Source: Chitinophagales bacterium
Lineage (GTDB): Bacteria > Bacteroidota > Bacteroidia > Chitinophagales > CAIOSU01
Direction: 5' to 3'
DNA: 64,000 bases
Assembly (NCBI GenBank): GCA_026003335.1
Contig: BPHB01000001.1
Coordinates: 1,696,591-1,760,590 of the forward strand
Positions 43,103 to 52,422 of the stretch are shown here, one piece after another. A program made the translations under genes and the position numbers. Under the pieces are notes generated by a model, which worked only from the letters and a program-made list of their open reading frames with translations, searched no databases and had not been told where the DNA came from. Positions within the stretch are counted from its first letter, which is position 1, and the number at the start of each line of letters is the position of its first letter.

Positions 43103-44206
43103 TCAGTAATACATCAGGCGTGCCTGGCAGGGTTGCTGGCTGGAAAATTTGCATACATATTCCAGATTTTTCTGATACACCCGCTCCTCCGGATAGGGAG
43201 TAACATTCAGCTCGCCCAGCATCCAGTAGGTGCATTCAATAAAGACCGTATCCCCCATGCTACGCAGATAGGGACGCAGATAATCAGGCAGATCGGCTTC
43301 CAGCTCTTTATTTATCACCACACCGGCATATTTGGGCCTGGTGGAAAAAATACTGGCTGACAGGTTATGATCCCATAAGCCAAAGAAATTAAACACCGGC
43401 ATCACGATAAACAGCAATATCACTACACCCTTCAGCAGATATCCACGCGGGCTCCAAAGCTCACGCAATGAAAATTCAGCCTTCCAGAATAAAGCAAAAA
43501 CCAGCGGCACCAGTCCGACATTCCAGGGAATGACCACTAGATTCCACCCGAAACCGGCCGGGCTCATAAACACAGCTATGCTCAGATGCATCACCGCTGC
43601 AAGCACCACCGCCATAGAACGCAGTGGCCCTATCATAAACAAAAAAGAAAGCAGGATTTCATAAAACGGTATAATCAAAATCACATACTTCCTCAGCAGG
43701 TCATCAGGCTCAAAACCCGGAATATGTACCTTGCCGGCAAAGTAAGGATACATGCGATCCACAAAGCCAATATTCAGCTTTTGAACCCCGGACCAGAAAT
43801 AAGTGCCTATCAAAATCAGACGCATGCAATGCAGAATAAGCTCACGCGCGGATGAATCTTCCTTTCGGTAAAAAGCAAACGGCAGCAACAGGAAAGAAAG
43901 AATGTAATTAAAGGTTTGCAGACGATTCTGATCACAAAGCACAAGCAACCAGAACACAACTATAAAAACCCTTACCACTATATGTGGAGCCGCATTGAAA
44001 ATGATTAAAACCAACAATACCAGCAGCACCACAGGCTGTACATAATCATAAGGCGAGGGTATCTGAGGAAAAAAATCAAAAACCGGTGCAAGCGGATAGT
44101 GCCTATCCGTAAGCCACAGATTGAAGGAAATCAGTATAATGCCGATAAACACAAGGGCTACGGTAATTCTGGCAATCTTCAGACGCAGATCATCGGTAAG
44201 TGTCAT
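43103..44206 (-). CDS. HTTM/DoxX-like integral membrane protein
   Basis: A 367-residue protein with nine or so membrane helices and a short C-terminal soluble tail with two Cys. Features reminiscent of HTTM (vitamin K-dependent carboxylase-like) proteins: LILIGTYFWSGVQKLNIGF, PFYEILLSFLFMIGPLRSMA, then VMHLSIAVFMSPAGFGWNLV. Function unknown. Divergent from the cytochrome c gene; one of three such membrane genes within 7 kb. Confidence 0.6.
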   Translation of the reverse strand: MTLTDDLRLKIARITVALVFIGIILISFNLWLTDRHYPLAPVFDFFPQIPSPYDYVQPVVLLVLLVLIIFNAAPHIVVRVFIVVFWLLVLCDQNRLQTFNYILSFLLLPFAFYRKEDSSARELILHCMRLILIGTYFWSGVQKLNIGFVDRMYPYFAGKVHIPGFEPDDLLRKYVILIIPFYEILLSFLFMIGPLRSMAVVLAAVMHLSIAVFMSPAGFGWNLVVIPWNVGLVPLVFALFWKAEFSLRELWSPRGYLLKGVVILLFIVMPVFNFFGLWDHNLSASIFSTRPKYAGVVINKELEADLPDYLRPYLRSMGDTVFIECTYWMLGELNVTPYPEERVYQKNLEYVCKFSSQQPCQARLMYY

Positions 44207-44408
44207 TCACGTATGATTTAAGCCATCAATATACAGCATGGTTGTATTTAATACTACTTTCTTGTATAGTATTTTTCTAACCTCTTTCCCCAACCTGCGG
44301 CACGGAATAAGCAAAATCTCCTTCGCCAGATAATAGACGAGCTCCCCAACCAGAGCGCATGGCTATATCAGCCTGTAATAACTATCTTCACTTCATCAGA
44401 AGCCGACC

Positions 44409-44732
44409 ATGAACCAATTGAGTATTCTGGTAATCGCAAGTATGATCTTATCTACCCTTTTCGGAACGGGCTGTAACCGGGCATCCGCAGTATCGGAGAG
44501 CGCACCGAAAAACGGCAGTGCAGTGTATGTCAGGCACTGCATTTCCTGCCACGGAAGCGATGGATCGCTGGGTGCAAGGGGCGCCTCTGACCTTGCCCGT
44601 TCGCTGCTTACAGAAGCGGAAGTGGCGCACGTCATTGCATACGGAAAGCATCGCATGCCCGCCTTTCAATCCAAACTCAGTGAGGAGGAAATACAAGCTG
44701 TTGCCCGCTATGTGTTTACCCTGCGTCATTAG
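44409..44732 (+). CDS. Small c-type cytochrome lipoprotein
   Basis: A 107-residue class I cytochrome c. Lipobox FGTGC around residue 22 suggests a lipid-anchored periplasmic protein. One heme site CISCH (in YVRHCISCHGSDGSLGARG) and the axial Met in HRMPAFQSKLSEEEIQAVAR. Likely a mobile electron carrier. No partner oxidase or dehydrogenase gene adjacent. Confidence 0.88.
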   Translation: MNQLSILVIASMILSTLFGTGCNRASAVSESAPKNGSAVYVRHCISCHGSDGSLGARGASDLARSLLTEAEVAHVIAYGKHRMPAFQSKLSEEEIQAVARYVFTLRH

Positions 44733-44821
44733 CCGGTCATCTCTTCGGATCAAACAAACCGGTTATGAATTTGTGATTAACTTTATTTCAGTTCTTTAAA
44801 CTCCTGAAAAAACCGCAGACT

Positions 44822-45940
44822 ATGAAGACATATAAAGTTATCGGGCTGATGTCAGGAACCTCAATGGACGGGCTGGATATCGCCTATTGTCATATTACCG
44901 AGGATAACGGGAAGTGGAGTTACACCATTCCCATTGCCGAGACAATCCCGTATCCGCCAAAGTGGAAATTACGCCTGGAGCAACTGGTGCTTCAGAACGC
45001 TGTGACTTATCTGAAAACAGATGCCTATCTGGGGCATTACTTCGGCAATGAGGTAAACACATTTATTGAGCGACACCATTTGCAGGATGAGCTGGATTTC
45101 ATCTGCTCACACGGCCAAACCATATTTCACCAGCCGGAAAACCGCTTTACCAGCCAGATAGGCGCAGGCTCCGCTATTGCTGCCCTTACCGGCTTTCCGG
45201 TAATCTGCGATTTCAGATCTGTTGACGTTGCCCTTGGCGGACAGGGAACACCCATCGTGCCGGTTGCCGACAAGTTGCTTTTCCATAACTACACATACCT
45301 GCTCAACCTCGGTGGCATTGCCAACATCACCGCCCACATCGGTGAAAAATACATTGCCTTTGACGTAACCCCGGTTAATCTCATTTTGAATAAAGTAGCT
45401 AAAACTGTGGGCAAAGACTATGACCATAACGGAGATATGGCCCGCTCAGGCTCCCTGAACCAACATCTGCTGGATGAGCTCAATGCCTCGTGGTATTATG
45501 ATAAAGACTATCCCAAGTCCATGAGCGGAGGCTGGGTCAGCAAGGTAATGTGGCCGGTTGTGAGCCGTCATAATATCCCGGCGGCTGACAAGCTCCGCAC
45601 TCTATGTGAACATATAGCGTATCAGCTAAGCCGGGCTGTGGAGCGGATAATGGATAAAGAAAAATTAACCATCTCAAAGGCTGACACTATGCTCACCACC
45701 GGGGGCGGGGCGCTCAACAAATTTCTCATAGAACGGATAAGCGAAAAAGTGCCCATGACCGTGGATGTGCCTGATGAGCAGACCGTAAAATACAAAGAAG
45801 CACTTATGATAGCACTGATGGGTATATTGCGTGTACGCGATGAATTAAACTGCTTCAGCTCGGTGACCGGGGCCAGCCGCGACAGCATTGGCGGCACGAT
45901 TTATCAGGGACACCGCAAGCTGCTGAAAACACATTTCTGA
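44822..45940 (+). CDS. anmK: Anhydro-N-acetylmuramic acid kinase
   Basis: Opens and phosphorylates 1,6-anhydro-MurNAc during cell-wall recycling. IGLMSGTSMDGLDIAYCHI at the start (phosphate-binding loop), QIGAGSAIAALTGFPVICDF, GGQGTPIVPVADKLLF and LLNLGGIANITAH are all AnmK signatures. Length 372 is normal. The stop shares a base with the ATG of the epimerase gene (TGATG), so the two are coupled. Confidence 0.94.
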   Translation: MKTYKVIGLMSGTSMDGLDIAYCHITEDNGKWSYTIPIAETIPYPPKWKLRLEQLVLQNAVTYLKTDAYLGHYFGNEVNTFIERHHLQDELDFICSHGQTIFHQPENRFTSQIGAGSAIAALTGFPVICDFRSVDVALGGQGTPIVPVADKLLFHNYTYLLNLGGIANITAHIGEKYIAFDVTPVNLILNKVAKTVGKDYDHNGDMARSGSLNQHLLDELNASWYYDKDYPKSMSGGWVSKVMWPVVSRHNIPAADKLRTLCEHIAYQLSRAVERIMDKEKLTISKADTMLTTGGGALNKFLIERISEKVPMTVDVPDEQTVKYKEALMIALMGILRVRDELNCFSSVTGASRDSIGGTIYQGHRKLLKTHF

Positions 45941-46947
45941 TGGTGCTGATCACCGGAGCAACGGGGTTCATCGGTTCCTATTTAACCCGCCACCTTGTGA
46001 ATCAGGGATACCCGGTGCGGGCTTTAAGACGTAAAAACAGCGACCTTAGCCTGCTGGCTGAAGCACGGGATAAAGTGGAATGGGTGGAAGCGGATGTACT
46101 GGATATCCCGGCACTGGAAGATGCCTTCCGCGGAGTGAAAAAGGTTTTTCATCTGGCTTCTCTGATTTCCTTTGACCCGGCCGACCGGGATCGCATGATG
46201 AAAATTAATGTAGAAGGCACAGCGAATGTGGTAAACCTTTGCCTGGTTTTTGGTATAGAAAAACTGGTCTTTGCCGGTTCCTATTCTTCATTGGGCACGC
46301 CTGAAAACCATGATCCCATCCACGAGGATACCGGATGGAACAAAAACCCGCATGACTCATTCTACAGTTTCAGCAAGCTGCAGGCCGAGCGGGAGGTCTG
46401 GCGCGGCATCGCAGAAGGATTACAGGCCGTCATTGTCAATCCTACGCTAGTACTGGGGGCCGGTAAATGGAGCGACAGCTCTACGCGTCTGTTCGGAGCA
46501 ATGACCTCCTGGCAGCCCTTCTACCCTATCGGTTCTACCGGCTTTGTGGATGTGCGGGATGTTGCACGCATCATGCATCTGCTTATGGAAAGCCAGGTGA
46601 GCGGAGAAAAATTTATCCTCAATGCGGAAAATCTCTCTTTTGCTGAAGTAATCCGGGAAATTGCACATCAACTGGGTAAAAAACCTCCCCTCTGGCCCCT
46701 GAATCACTTCTGGATTCCCTTGGCACGCAGCGTTGACTGGCTCCGTGCATCGCTCACCGGCACCAAGCCGCTTTTTAACGCTGAAGTTGCCGGCATTACC
46801 ACTGCACACCTGAAATATGATAACCGGAAAATACGTACACTACTGCATTACGAGTTTATTCCGGTGAAACAGTCCATAGCCGAAACGGTAGCGCAACTCA
46901 GAAAAAGCCTGGAAACGCGCACACCCTATGCGGTGCTGGACATTTAG
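45940..46947 (+). CDS. NAD-dependent epimerase/dehydratase (extended SDR)
   Basis: An extended short-chain dehydrogenase: Rossmann motif VLITGATGFIGSYLTRHL, D at EWVEADVLDIPALEDAF, catalytic Tyr-Lys in SFYSFSKLQAEREV, and NPTLVLGAGKW in the substrate domain. Similar to dihydroflavonol-4-reductase-type enzymes; the substrate is not known. Coupled to anmK, which may hint at a sugar-related role, but this is only context. Confidence 0.85.
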   Translation: MVLITGATGFIGSYLTRHLVNQGYPVRALRRKNSDLSLLAEARDKVEWVEADVLDIPALEDAFRGVKKVFHLASLISFDPADRDRMMKINVEGTANVVNLCLVFGIEKLVFAGSYSSLGTPENHDPIHEDTGWNKNPHDSFYSFSKLQAEREVWRGIAEGLQAVIVNPTLVLGAGKWSDSSTRLFGAMTSWQPFYPIGSTGFVDVRDVARIMHLLMESQVSGEKFILNAENLSFAEVIREIAHQLGKKPPLWPLNHFWIPLARSVDWLRASLTGTKPLFNAEVAGITTAHLKYDNRKIRTLLHYEFIPVKQSIAETVAQLRKSLETRTPYAVLDI

Positions 46948-46981
46948 ATTTCAAGCTCTCTGAAAAATTAAAATCTGCGCA

Positions 46982-47122
46982 TCACTGTGTCGTCAGCAGG
47001 AAAAATTTCATGCGGAGTAGGATGGTCTTCGCAGATTGGATTTGCTTGATGATGTTGCCATCAGAGTATTTGAGATAGGTTCTGACATCTCTTCGCACCT
47101 GCATACCGCCAACAATACGCAT
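46982..47122 (-). other. Short open frame in a gene-free stretch, unrecognised
   Basis: The 220 bases between the epimerase and DUF2490 genes hold a 46-codon minus-strand frame (MRIVGGMQVRRDVRTYLKYS and on). It reads like coding sequence, extends upstream without ATG to a stop, and may be a gene fragment. I do not recognise it. Confidence 0.15.
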
Positions 47123-47167
47123 GTGCTCAGCCCGCCCATTAAAGATATACAACCAACCGATATGGAT

Positions 47168-47951
47168 TTAATCCCGTTGGCTTAAGTCCAAGGTATGCTG
47201 AATGGCTATCCGAAGTGTGTGAGTTTGTTCATATTTATATCCCGCGCGCCCCTGTGCGTATTGGTTGAGATAGCCGGCTGAAATAGTCAGAGTCTTGACC
47301 GGACTAATACTTAAGCCTGTGAAAAAACGGTTCTGCTGAAAGGTATTATAGACAATATCCTTTCCGGCCTGCAAAAAAACTTCGTCATTGGCAAATAGCT
47401 TAAGTGGTAATGCATTTTTACCCAACGTTGCCAGGGTATATTCTATCCAGAAGCGATATCTGAAACGCAAAGAAAAAGTATGCCCTTCCGCCAACTTGTC
47501 TCCCGCCACATTTCTTGTCCAGCGTTCTTCTACGATTATGCGATGCTGTATTCCCAGCTTTTTGACCTTTTCCATTTTCTGCTCTGTACACAAAGGCCTG
47601 TGCCGGCCGCAGTTCATAGGTGTATGCTGAGCCAGTGCGATTTACCCACGCTGAAAAAACCGGACCCAGGCTCCAGCCCTCTCCTGCATTATAAAAACCG
47701 TAAACCCGCATCATGGCCTGAGACTGCTGCACCGGATCAAAGAAAAAACGCTCGCTCACCTCAGCTTGTAAAGACCACCTTTTATGAAATTTCACAGATT
47801 CCACCACATCCACCCACACCAGACGAGAAGTGGTAGTCTCTTTGCCTGACGCGACCTGACCCTGCCCCCATGCATTCCCGGCGACACTCAGAAAACCAAC
47901 GACCAGCAACATGCCCGCTATTATGTGTTCTGACAGTCCGAAATCTCTCAT
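47168..47951 (-). pseudogene. DUF2490-like outer-membrane protein gene with a frameshift
   Basis: Two overlapping frames make one protein. The first (47951-47418) has a signal peptide (GMLLVVGFLSVAGNAWGQ) and RLVWVDVVESVKFHKRWSLQ, ERFFFDPVQQSQAMMRVYGF up to AFVYRAEN; the second (47617-47168) continues from KMEKVKKLGIQHRIIVEERW to FAKSLFANDEVFLQ-like strands and YLNQYAQGRAGYKYEQTHTL. This is the DUF2490 beta-barrel layout. The switch lies near an A4 run at 47575-47578; one base too many would explain it. Follows the DoxX-like gene by two bases, so they form an operon. Confidence 0.7.
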
Positions 47952-47953
47952 GT

Positions 47954-48769
47954 TTATTTTGGATTAAGCACAACACTTTTTCTCTGTGCCACCCCGTTCA
48001 GTAAAGGCGTGTGGCACCGGTTATCCATGGCTACGTATAAACACGAAAACAGAAAGCCTGACCGGAATATACCATCCGGGATACCCATCATAAACGACAG
48101 AAACACTACCGCAACCAGCCATAAAGTACCGGCTATGGCAGCAGGACGTGACCCCCATCCGGTGAAAAGCATGCTGCCGAGGATAAGATCGCTGAATCCA
48201 CTGAAAAAAATTATCGTCTGGGCTGTTTCCTGCGGAAATATCTGCGCAGCAAGGGCTAACTGACCTGCACGTCCTCCGAAGTAACCCAGAGAAGTTATGC
48301 CATGTGATAAAAAGCCGAAGGAAATTCCCACGCGCAAAAGGCTATAGCGCGATACCTGAGCCGTAGCGTGAAAGTATAAAAATGCGGCATATAGTATCCA
48401 TGCCATTCTGCGTCCTATCTCGGCAAGCCCCCACCATGAACCACTTTTTGTAAAGTAGTACACATAAGCAACCCCTGAAACCATAAGCAGATATACTATG
48501 GCCATCGGCAAGACTATACGCGGAAATATTCCCGAAAGCAAAGCAATAGCCATCAACACATCCCACCAGCCCTGTACCACCAGAAAGCCCTCCGCATTCC
48601 AGTTGAAGAAGTTCACGCTTTCAAATAACTGCCTATGAAGATTATAGGAAGCTTCACTAAATCCTAAGGAGGCCAGACCATGCCCGAAGAACGTCAGAAA
48701 TAAAACCATTCGGAAATACAGCGCAGTGTGATCTGTTGCCCAGCTATAAAAGAATCTCAGAATCTGCAA
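47954..48769 (-). CDS. DoxX-like membrane protein
   Basis: A 271-residue protein of seven to eight membrane helices. FRMVLFLTFFGHGLASLGFS near the start and LLRVGISFGFLSHGITSLGY in the second half are similar, which hints at an internal duplication of a four-helix DoxX-type unit; QTAQ-like IIFFSGFSDLILGSMLFTGW follows. Function unknown. First gene of a two-gene transcript with the DUF2490 gene. Confidence 0.6.
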   Translation of the reverse strand: MQILRFFYSWATDHTALYFRMVLFLTFFGHGLASLGFSEASYNLHRQLFESVNFFNWNAEGFLVVQGWWDVLMAIALLSGIFPRIVLPMAIVYLLMVSGVAYVYYFTKSGSWWGLAEIGRRMAWILYAAFLYFHATAQVSRYSLLRVGISFGFLSHGITSLGYFGGRAGQLALAAQIFPQETAQTIIFFSGFSDLILGSMLFTGWGSRPAAIAGTLWLVAVVFLSFMMGIPDGIFRSGFLFSCLYVAMDNRCHTPLLNGVAQRKSVVLNPK

Positions 48770-48967
48770 GCGGATTGGGGGTTGATTTATGCCTGTTTAG
48801 ACAATATGAGCAGACAAATCTTTAATACCAGATGATTTTTTTCTTGCTCTGATTTGTTGGCAAGTTTTCTTATCAGCCCTTCTGTTTAAAAAAATGTGAT
48901 ACTCTCATGACTTTGAATAAAGATTTTGCTATACGGCAAGTCTAACAACACAACACAATGCCGCTAA

Positions 48968-50353
48968 ATGTCTTTTTTCAGTAAACTGCTCCTGAATGAC
49001 GCTTATGGAGTAAGAGCCGCAACGGGCATAGCTTATATCCGGATTGTTTTCGGTTGCTGGTGGCTTTATGAAGTTACGCTGGGTAAATTCTGGAAACTGG
49101 GTAGTTTATCGTCAGGACCCAATCCGAAATGGGTAGGCCCTCGTGCCGGTGAAGAAATTATCAATCATATACACAAAACCATTGAAGGCGGTATTTGGTG
49201 GTGGTATGAATGGTTTCTGCTTCATTGCGTTGAACCTTATGCTGCCACCTGGGCTACCATCATCATAATAACCCAACTGATGATAGGATCAGCTATGATT
49301 TTAGGATTACTTACCCGCATAGCGCTGACAGGCGCCATCGTCATGCTGGCAGCTATTAATATGATTGGTTCGGTTTCCACCAGTCCGATTATGATTGGAG
49401 GGCACTGGTTTCTGCTGTTTATCCATAGTGGTCTGTATTTCGGACTGGACGCTTATTTGTTGAATCGCTTTCCCTCCAGCCAACTGCTCAGGCAGGTGAT
49501 TAATCTGGGCAATCCGCATTTTTCCTACCGCATGCGGGCAGGCATAGCGAGCTTGGGGGCACTGATTGCGCTGTGGCTGATTATGCAGGTTACCCGTTTG
49601 CCGGATAATCTGATTCGGTATGTAAGCATTGATATGGCCGTATGGCTTTCTCTGATAGCTGTTGGCTTTTTGCGCAGCCTGAAAACCAATTTTTCCCTTC
49701 TGGAAACAGGAGCCGGCTTGCTGCGCATGTATACCGGCTATAAAATGCTCTGGTTTGTCATCACCAATCCTCATAAAAAAGACCTCGCAACCCTGCCCGG
49801 ATGTTTACCGGAGGACGCTCTTGCCTTGCTTTTTAATAAATCAGCAGCTTCACATGTTCACGTGATGCAGCCTGTGATACAGGTCTTGTTTGAGCCTTAT
49901 GCGGAGTTCTGGTCCACGATGTTTGGATTATTGCAGGTGGGTGCAGCCGTCATGCTGATAACAGGGTGGCAGCCTCGTTTGGCCCTTCGGATAGCTACGG
50001 TTGTTTTGTGCATGTATGTGATACTTGGCTTTACCCGCTATGCGCCCTTTTTATTAGGTTACTGTCTCGGGTTATTATGTATAGATGCCGGACATACCAT
50101 GGGTATTTCGGGGCTACTATCTCCGGCTGCCCATTCCGGTAAAAGACCAACTCCTGCTACTGTTTCGGGAAGCTATATTCTGCTCTTCATTGCAATCCTG
50201 ATGCTGATTATTGCCTGCATTGCGGGTGTGCATCCCAATGGCTACGATACTCATGTAGGAGGAACGGTGAGCTCCGCATTGGCTATCCTGACCGGTTGCC
50301 TGTTTCTGGTAAGCTGGCTTGGCCAGAAAGCTGCAACAGTGCGAATTGCATAA
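48968..50353 (+). CDS. Large tandem DoxX-like membrane protein (461 aa)
   Basis: About twelve hydrophobic helices. The N-terminal half (YIRIVFGCWWLYEVTLGKFW, MIGSAMILGLLTRIALTGAI, GHWFLLFIHSGLYFGLDAYL) and the C-terminal half (LLRMYTGYKMLWFVITNPHK, VGAAVMLITGWQPRLALRIA) each look like a DoxX unit with an aromatic start and a G-x-x-T-R/Q-x-R-L-A-L helix. Probably arose by duplication and fusion. Function unknown. Confidence 0.6.
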   Translation: MSFFSKLLLNDAYGVRAATGIAYIRIVFGCWWLYEVTLGKFWKLGSLSSGPNPKWVGPRAGEEIINHIHKTIEGGIWWWYEWFLLHCVEPYAATWATIIIITQLMIGSAMILGLLTRIALTGAIVMLAAINMIGSVSTSPIMIGGHWFLLFIHSGLYFGLDAYLLNRFPSSQLLRQVINLGNPHFSYRMRAGIASLGALIALWLIMQVTRLPDNLIRYVSIDMAVWLSLIAVGFLRSLKTNFSLLETGAGLLRMYTGYKMLWFVITNPHKKDLATLPGCLPEDALALLFNKSAASHVHVMQPVIQVLFEPYAEFWSTMFGLLQVGAAVMLITGWQPRLALRIATVVLCMYVILGFTRYAPFLLGYCLGLLCIDAGHTMGISGLLSPAAHSGKRPTPATVSGSYILLFIAILMLIIACIAGVHPNGYDTHVGGTVSSALAILTGCLFLVSWLGQKAATVRIA

Positions 50354-50358
50354 CGTGT

Positions 50359-51021
50359 TCAGTGCAATTCTTCTACCTGAAGCTGGTCAAAATACGTCAC
50401 GGCATCGGCCTTCGTCCACAACCCAATTTTTCCGGGCGCCCTGAAGGTGGAGTCCTTAACCTGAAATAATTCGTTGCCATCCAAAAAAACCGTAAACAAG
50501 TCGCCTTTGGCTATGAGGCGCAATGTATGCCAGCCATCATGCATGGGTCGCACATGCAGACCATAGGTTCTGCCCTTATCTATCAGAGGCAGGTCAGTAC
50601 GTTCACATTGTGCCATTTTATAAAGCACAACATTGTTCTCCAACGGGTTGGCTCTTACAATGTAATGGTTGCAGCTATCCTGATAGCGCCATAAAAGGCC
50701 CCCGCCCCGGTCAATACTTCCCTTTACAGCCCTGAACCGCACCTGCATCATCACATCGGAAAGCAGTACATCATCATACACAACAATGTTAAAATGTGCG
50801 CGCGGGTTATCATGCTGCAACTGTGCAAGAACCTTATTGCCCTTATCATCTACAATTCTCCACCGCGAACGGCCTTCACCGTAGTGATGCTCAGACCATC
50901 CTTCGGGAATCGCCTCTACCGTTTCCTGTTCAAAGTCAAATGAAAGGCGCTGTGCGGGGGCAGAGCAGCCTGCCACCATGAAAAGCCAAATAATGAGTGA
51001 AAACAGGTAGATGCCGTTCAT
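50359..51021 (-). CDS. DUF1080/LamG-like lipoprotein
   Basis: Signal with lipobox (LFMVAGCSA, Cys about residue 19). The mature domain is a jelly-roll: SFDFEQETVEAIPEGWSEHH, VMMQVRFRAVKGSIDRGGGL, YIVRANPLENNVVLYKMAQC, GWHTLRLIAKGDLFTVFLDG and GKIGLWTKADAVTYFDQL. This is the pattern of LamG/DUF1080 (3-keto-disaccharide hydrolase-like) domains; whether it is an enzyme or a binding protein is open. ATG overlaps the stop of the gene before it (TAATG), so they are coupled. Confidence 0.7.
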   Translation of the reverse strand: MNGIYLFSLIIWLFMVAGCSAPAQRLSFDFEQETVEAIPEGWSEHHYGEGRSRWRIVDDKGNKVLAQLQHDNPRAHFNIVVYDDVLLSDVMMQVRFRAVKGSIDRGGGLLWRYQDSCNHYIVRANPLENNVVLYKMAQCERTDLPLIDKGRTYGLHVRPMHDGWHTLRLIAKGDLFTVFLDGNELFQVKDSTFRAPGKIGLWTKADAVTYFDQLQVEELH

Positions 51022-51344
51022 TACTCGTCAGGAAGCATAAGGATTTGTTCTCCATCCATATCGCCATCGGCAATATTGTAGATGGTTCGCTGGGTTTCCA
51101 CAGGAAGGTAGTTTTTGCTGGTCAGCATCCGCAAGCCTGATACGAGCAGAAATCCTAATAAAGCCGCGGCAGCTGAATATTCCATCCAGCGGAAGAGGGT
51201 TTTGTGCCGATCCGGCCTGCGATTGAGTTTTTTGAAAATATCTGTTTCCAGCTGACTGAAAAACCCTTCTGGCACCTGATAGATATTTTTTTTGGGCAGG
51301 TGGCTGAGATAAAATTTTTTTTTGCTGGCGTCAGAATTGTTCAT
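51021..51344 (-). CDS. Single-pass membrane protein, anti-sigma-like layout
   Basis: A 107-residue protein with a charged cytoplasmic N-terminus (KKFYLSHLPKKNIYQVPEGF), one membrane helix (YSAAAALLGFLLVSGLRML) and a short acidic periplasmic tail. The N-terminal VPEGFF-type motif is common in small Bacteroidota proteins encoded after ECF sigma factors. No sigma-factor gene is seen upstream here. Coupled to the LamG lipoprotein gene. Confidence 0.5.
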   Translation of the reverse strand: MNNSDASKKKFYLSHLPKKNIYQVPEGFFSQLETDIFKKLNRRPDRHKTLFRWMEYSAAAALLGFLLVSGLRMLTSKNYLPVETQRTIYNIADGDMDGEQILMLPDE

Positions 51345-51371
51345 CTACTCTTATTTGAGAGTTAGACAACC

Positions 51372-51404
51372 GCAGAGAGGATATCTTTATTCTCTGCAAA
51401 GATA
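51372..51404 (-). promoter_or_regulatory. Promoter -7 box with adjoining inverted repeat
   Basis: TATCTTTG on the minus strand (51397-51404), an exact match, followed by the 7-bp inverted repeat GCAGAGA (51372-51378)/TCTCTGC (51391-51397), which would fall at the transcript start. It precedes the gene starting at 51344. Confidence 0.4.
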
Positions 51405-51472
51405 AAATTACCGGAAAAGAAGTCCAGTGCCCGGTTTTTCAGTGAAAGATAACTCCTCCGGGAGGCATCGCC

Positions 51473-52390
51473 CTACCGGAGAAACAGCCAGACAGCAGAA
51501 TACACCATTGAAGCCAGAATAAACCAAAGCCAGGGAAAAGTATTTAACACATCTGCTCCGGAGACACGCGTATCTTGCACCCGCATTCCGGACTGGATGA
51601 ATGCACCCACCCCTATCAGCAGCAGATTCATCAGTAAAGCAGCATGCACGGCAAAGCTATTCTTGTCTGGCAACAAGAGCAGAGCAGGTATTGCCATAGC
51701 CAGAGGAACCAGATACAGTTGCAGCAGCATTTTTCTTCTTCCCCCGGAGCCGTGAATGAATGAATAGGAAAAGGAAAATTTCAGAAAAGCAGGAACGATC
51801 TTATGTCCTACCAGCAAGGAGGCGCCCCCCGAAAGTGCAGCCAATGGGGTCATCAGCAAGGTATTCAACCGCCACCAGGTGCCCACAATGGCAAAGCCCT
51901 GATAGAGGGGAGAATGGTATTGCCCCACTCCAAAAGGGCTGAACAGCAGAAAGCCTAAAAACACATTCAGGTTACAAATACCCAACCATAGCACAAAAAG
52001 CCGGGACAGATGTATTTGCCCCTTTAACGAATTAAATAAATCCAGAAAAAACAGACCGGCAATGAAACAGGCCAGAGGTCCGGCAGAAAAAATCAGAGTA
52101 ACCCGCATGACGCTCCATTGCCGGTAATCAAAGGGAAGATTATCCAGCCGGTTGTAGTTTATTATCGGCTCATAACCGAAAAGCAGACACAATACTCCGG
52201 TTACATATTGCTGGAGGGCATAGGCAATGATATAAGCCGGTATAAGCAATGCAGCGGAAGTAAGCGCTCTTCTGAGCTGATCAAAAGGCGAGTTTCTTTT
52301 CTTTCTCTTCAGGTCATTGGTGCGTGTGCCGCCTTCCGGAAATGGAAAAGATTGATCCCCGGGCATGCTCTTTTCATGAAGAGAGTTCAT
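51473..52390 (-). CDS. Polytopic membrane protein, unrecognised
   Basis: A 305-residue protein with a 40-residue charged N-terminus (TNDLKRKKRNSPFDQLRRAL) and about seven membrane helices, among them LIPAYIIAYALQQYVTGVLC, VTLIFSAGPLACFIAGLFFL and LVPLAMAIPALLLL. I do not recognise the family; M50-like or Yip1-like membrane folds are conceivable, but no HExxH motif is visible. The metG stop lies 32 bases upstream on the same strand, so it could be read from the metG promoter. Confidence 0.5.
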   Translation of the reverse strand: MNSLHEKSMPGDQSFPFPEGGTRTNDLKRKKRNSPFDQLRRALTSAALLIPAYIIAYALQQYVTGVLCLLFGYEPIINYNRLDNLPFDYRQWSVMRVTLIFSAGPLACFIAGLFFLDLFNSLKGQIHLSRLFVLWLGICNLNVFLGFLLFSPFGVGQYHSPLYQGFAIVGTWWRLNTLLMTPLAALSGGASLLVGHKIVPAFLKFSFSYSFIHGSGGRRKMLLQLYLVPLAMAIPALLLLPDKNSFAVHAALLMNLLLIGVGAFIQSGMRVQDTRVSGADVLNTFPWLWFILASMVYSAVWLFLR

Positions 52391-52422
52391 ACTATAACAC
52401 TGAGCCCGCTGCTGACAGAGAC

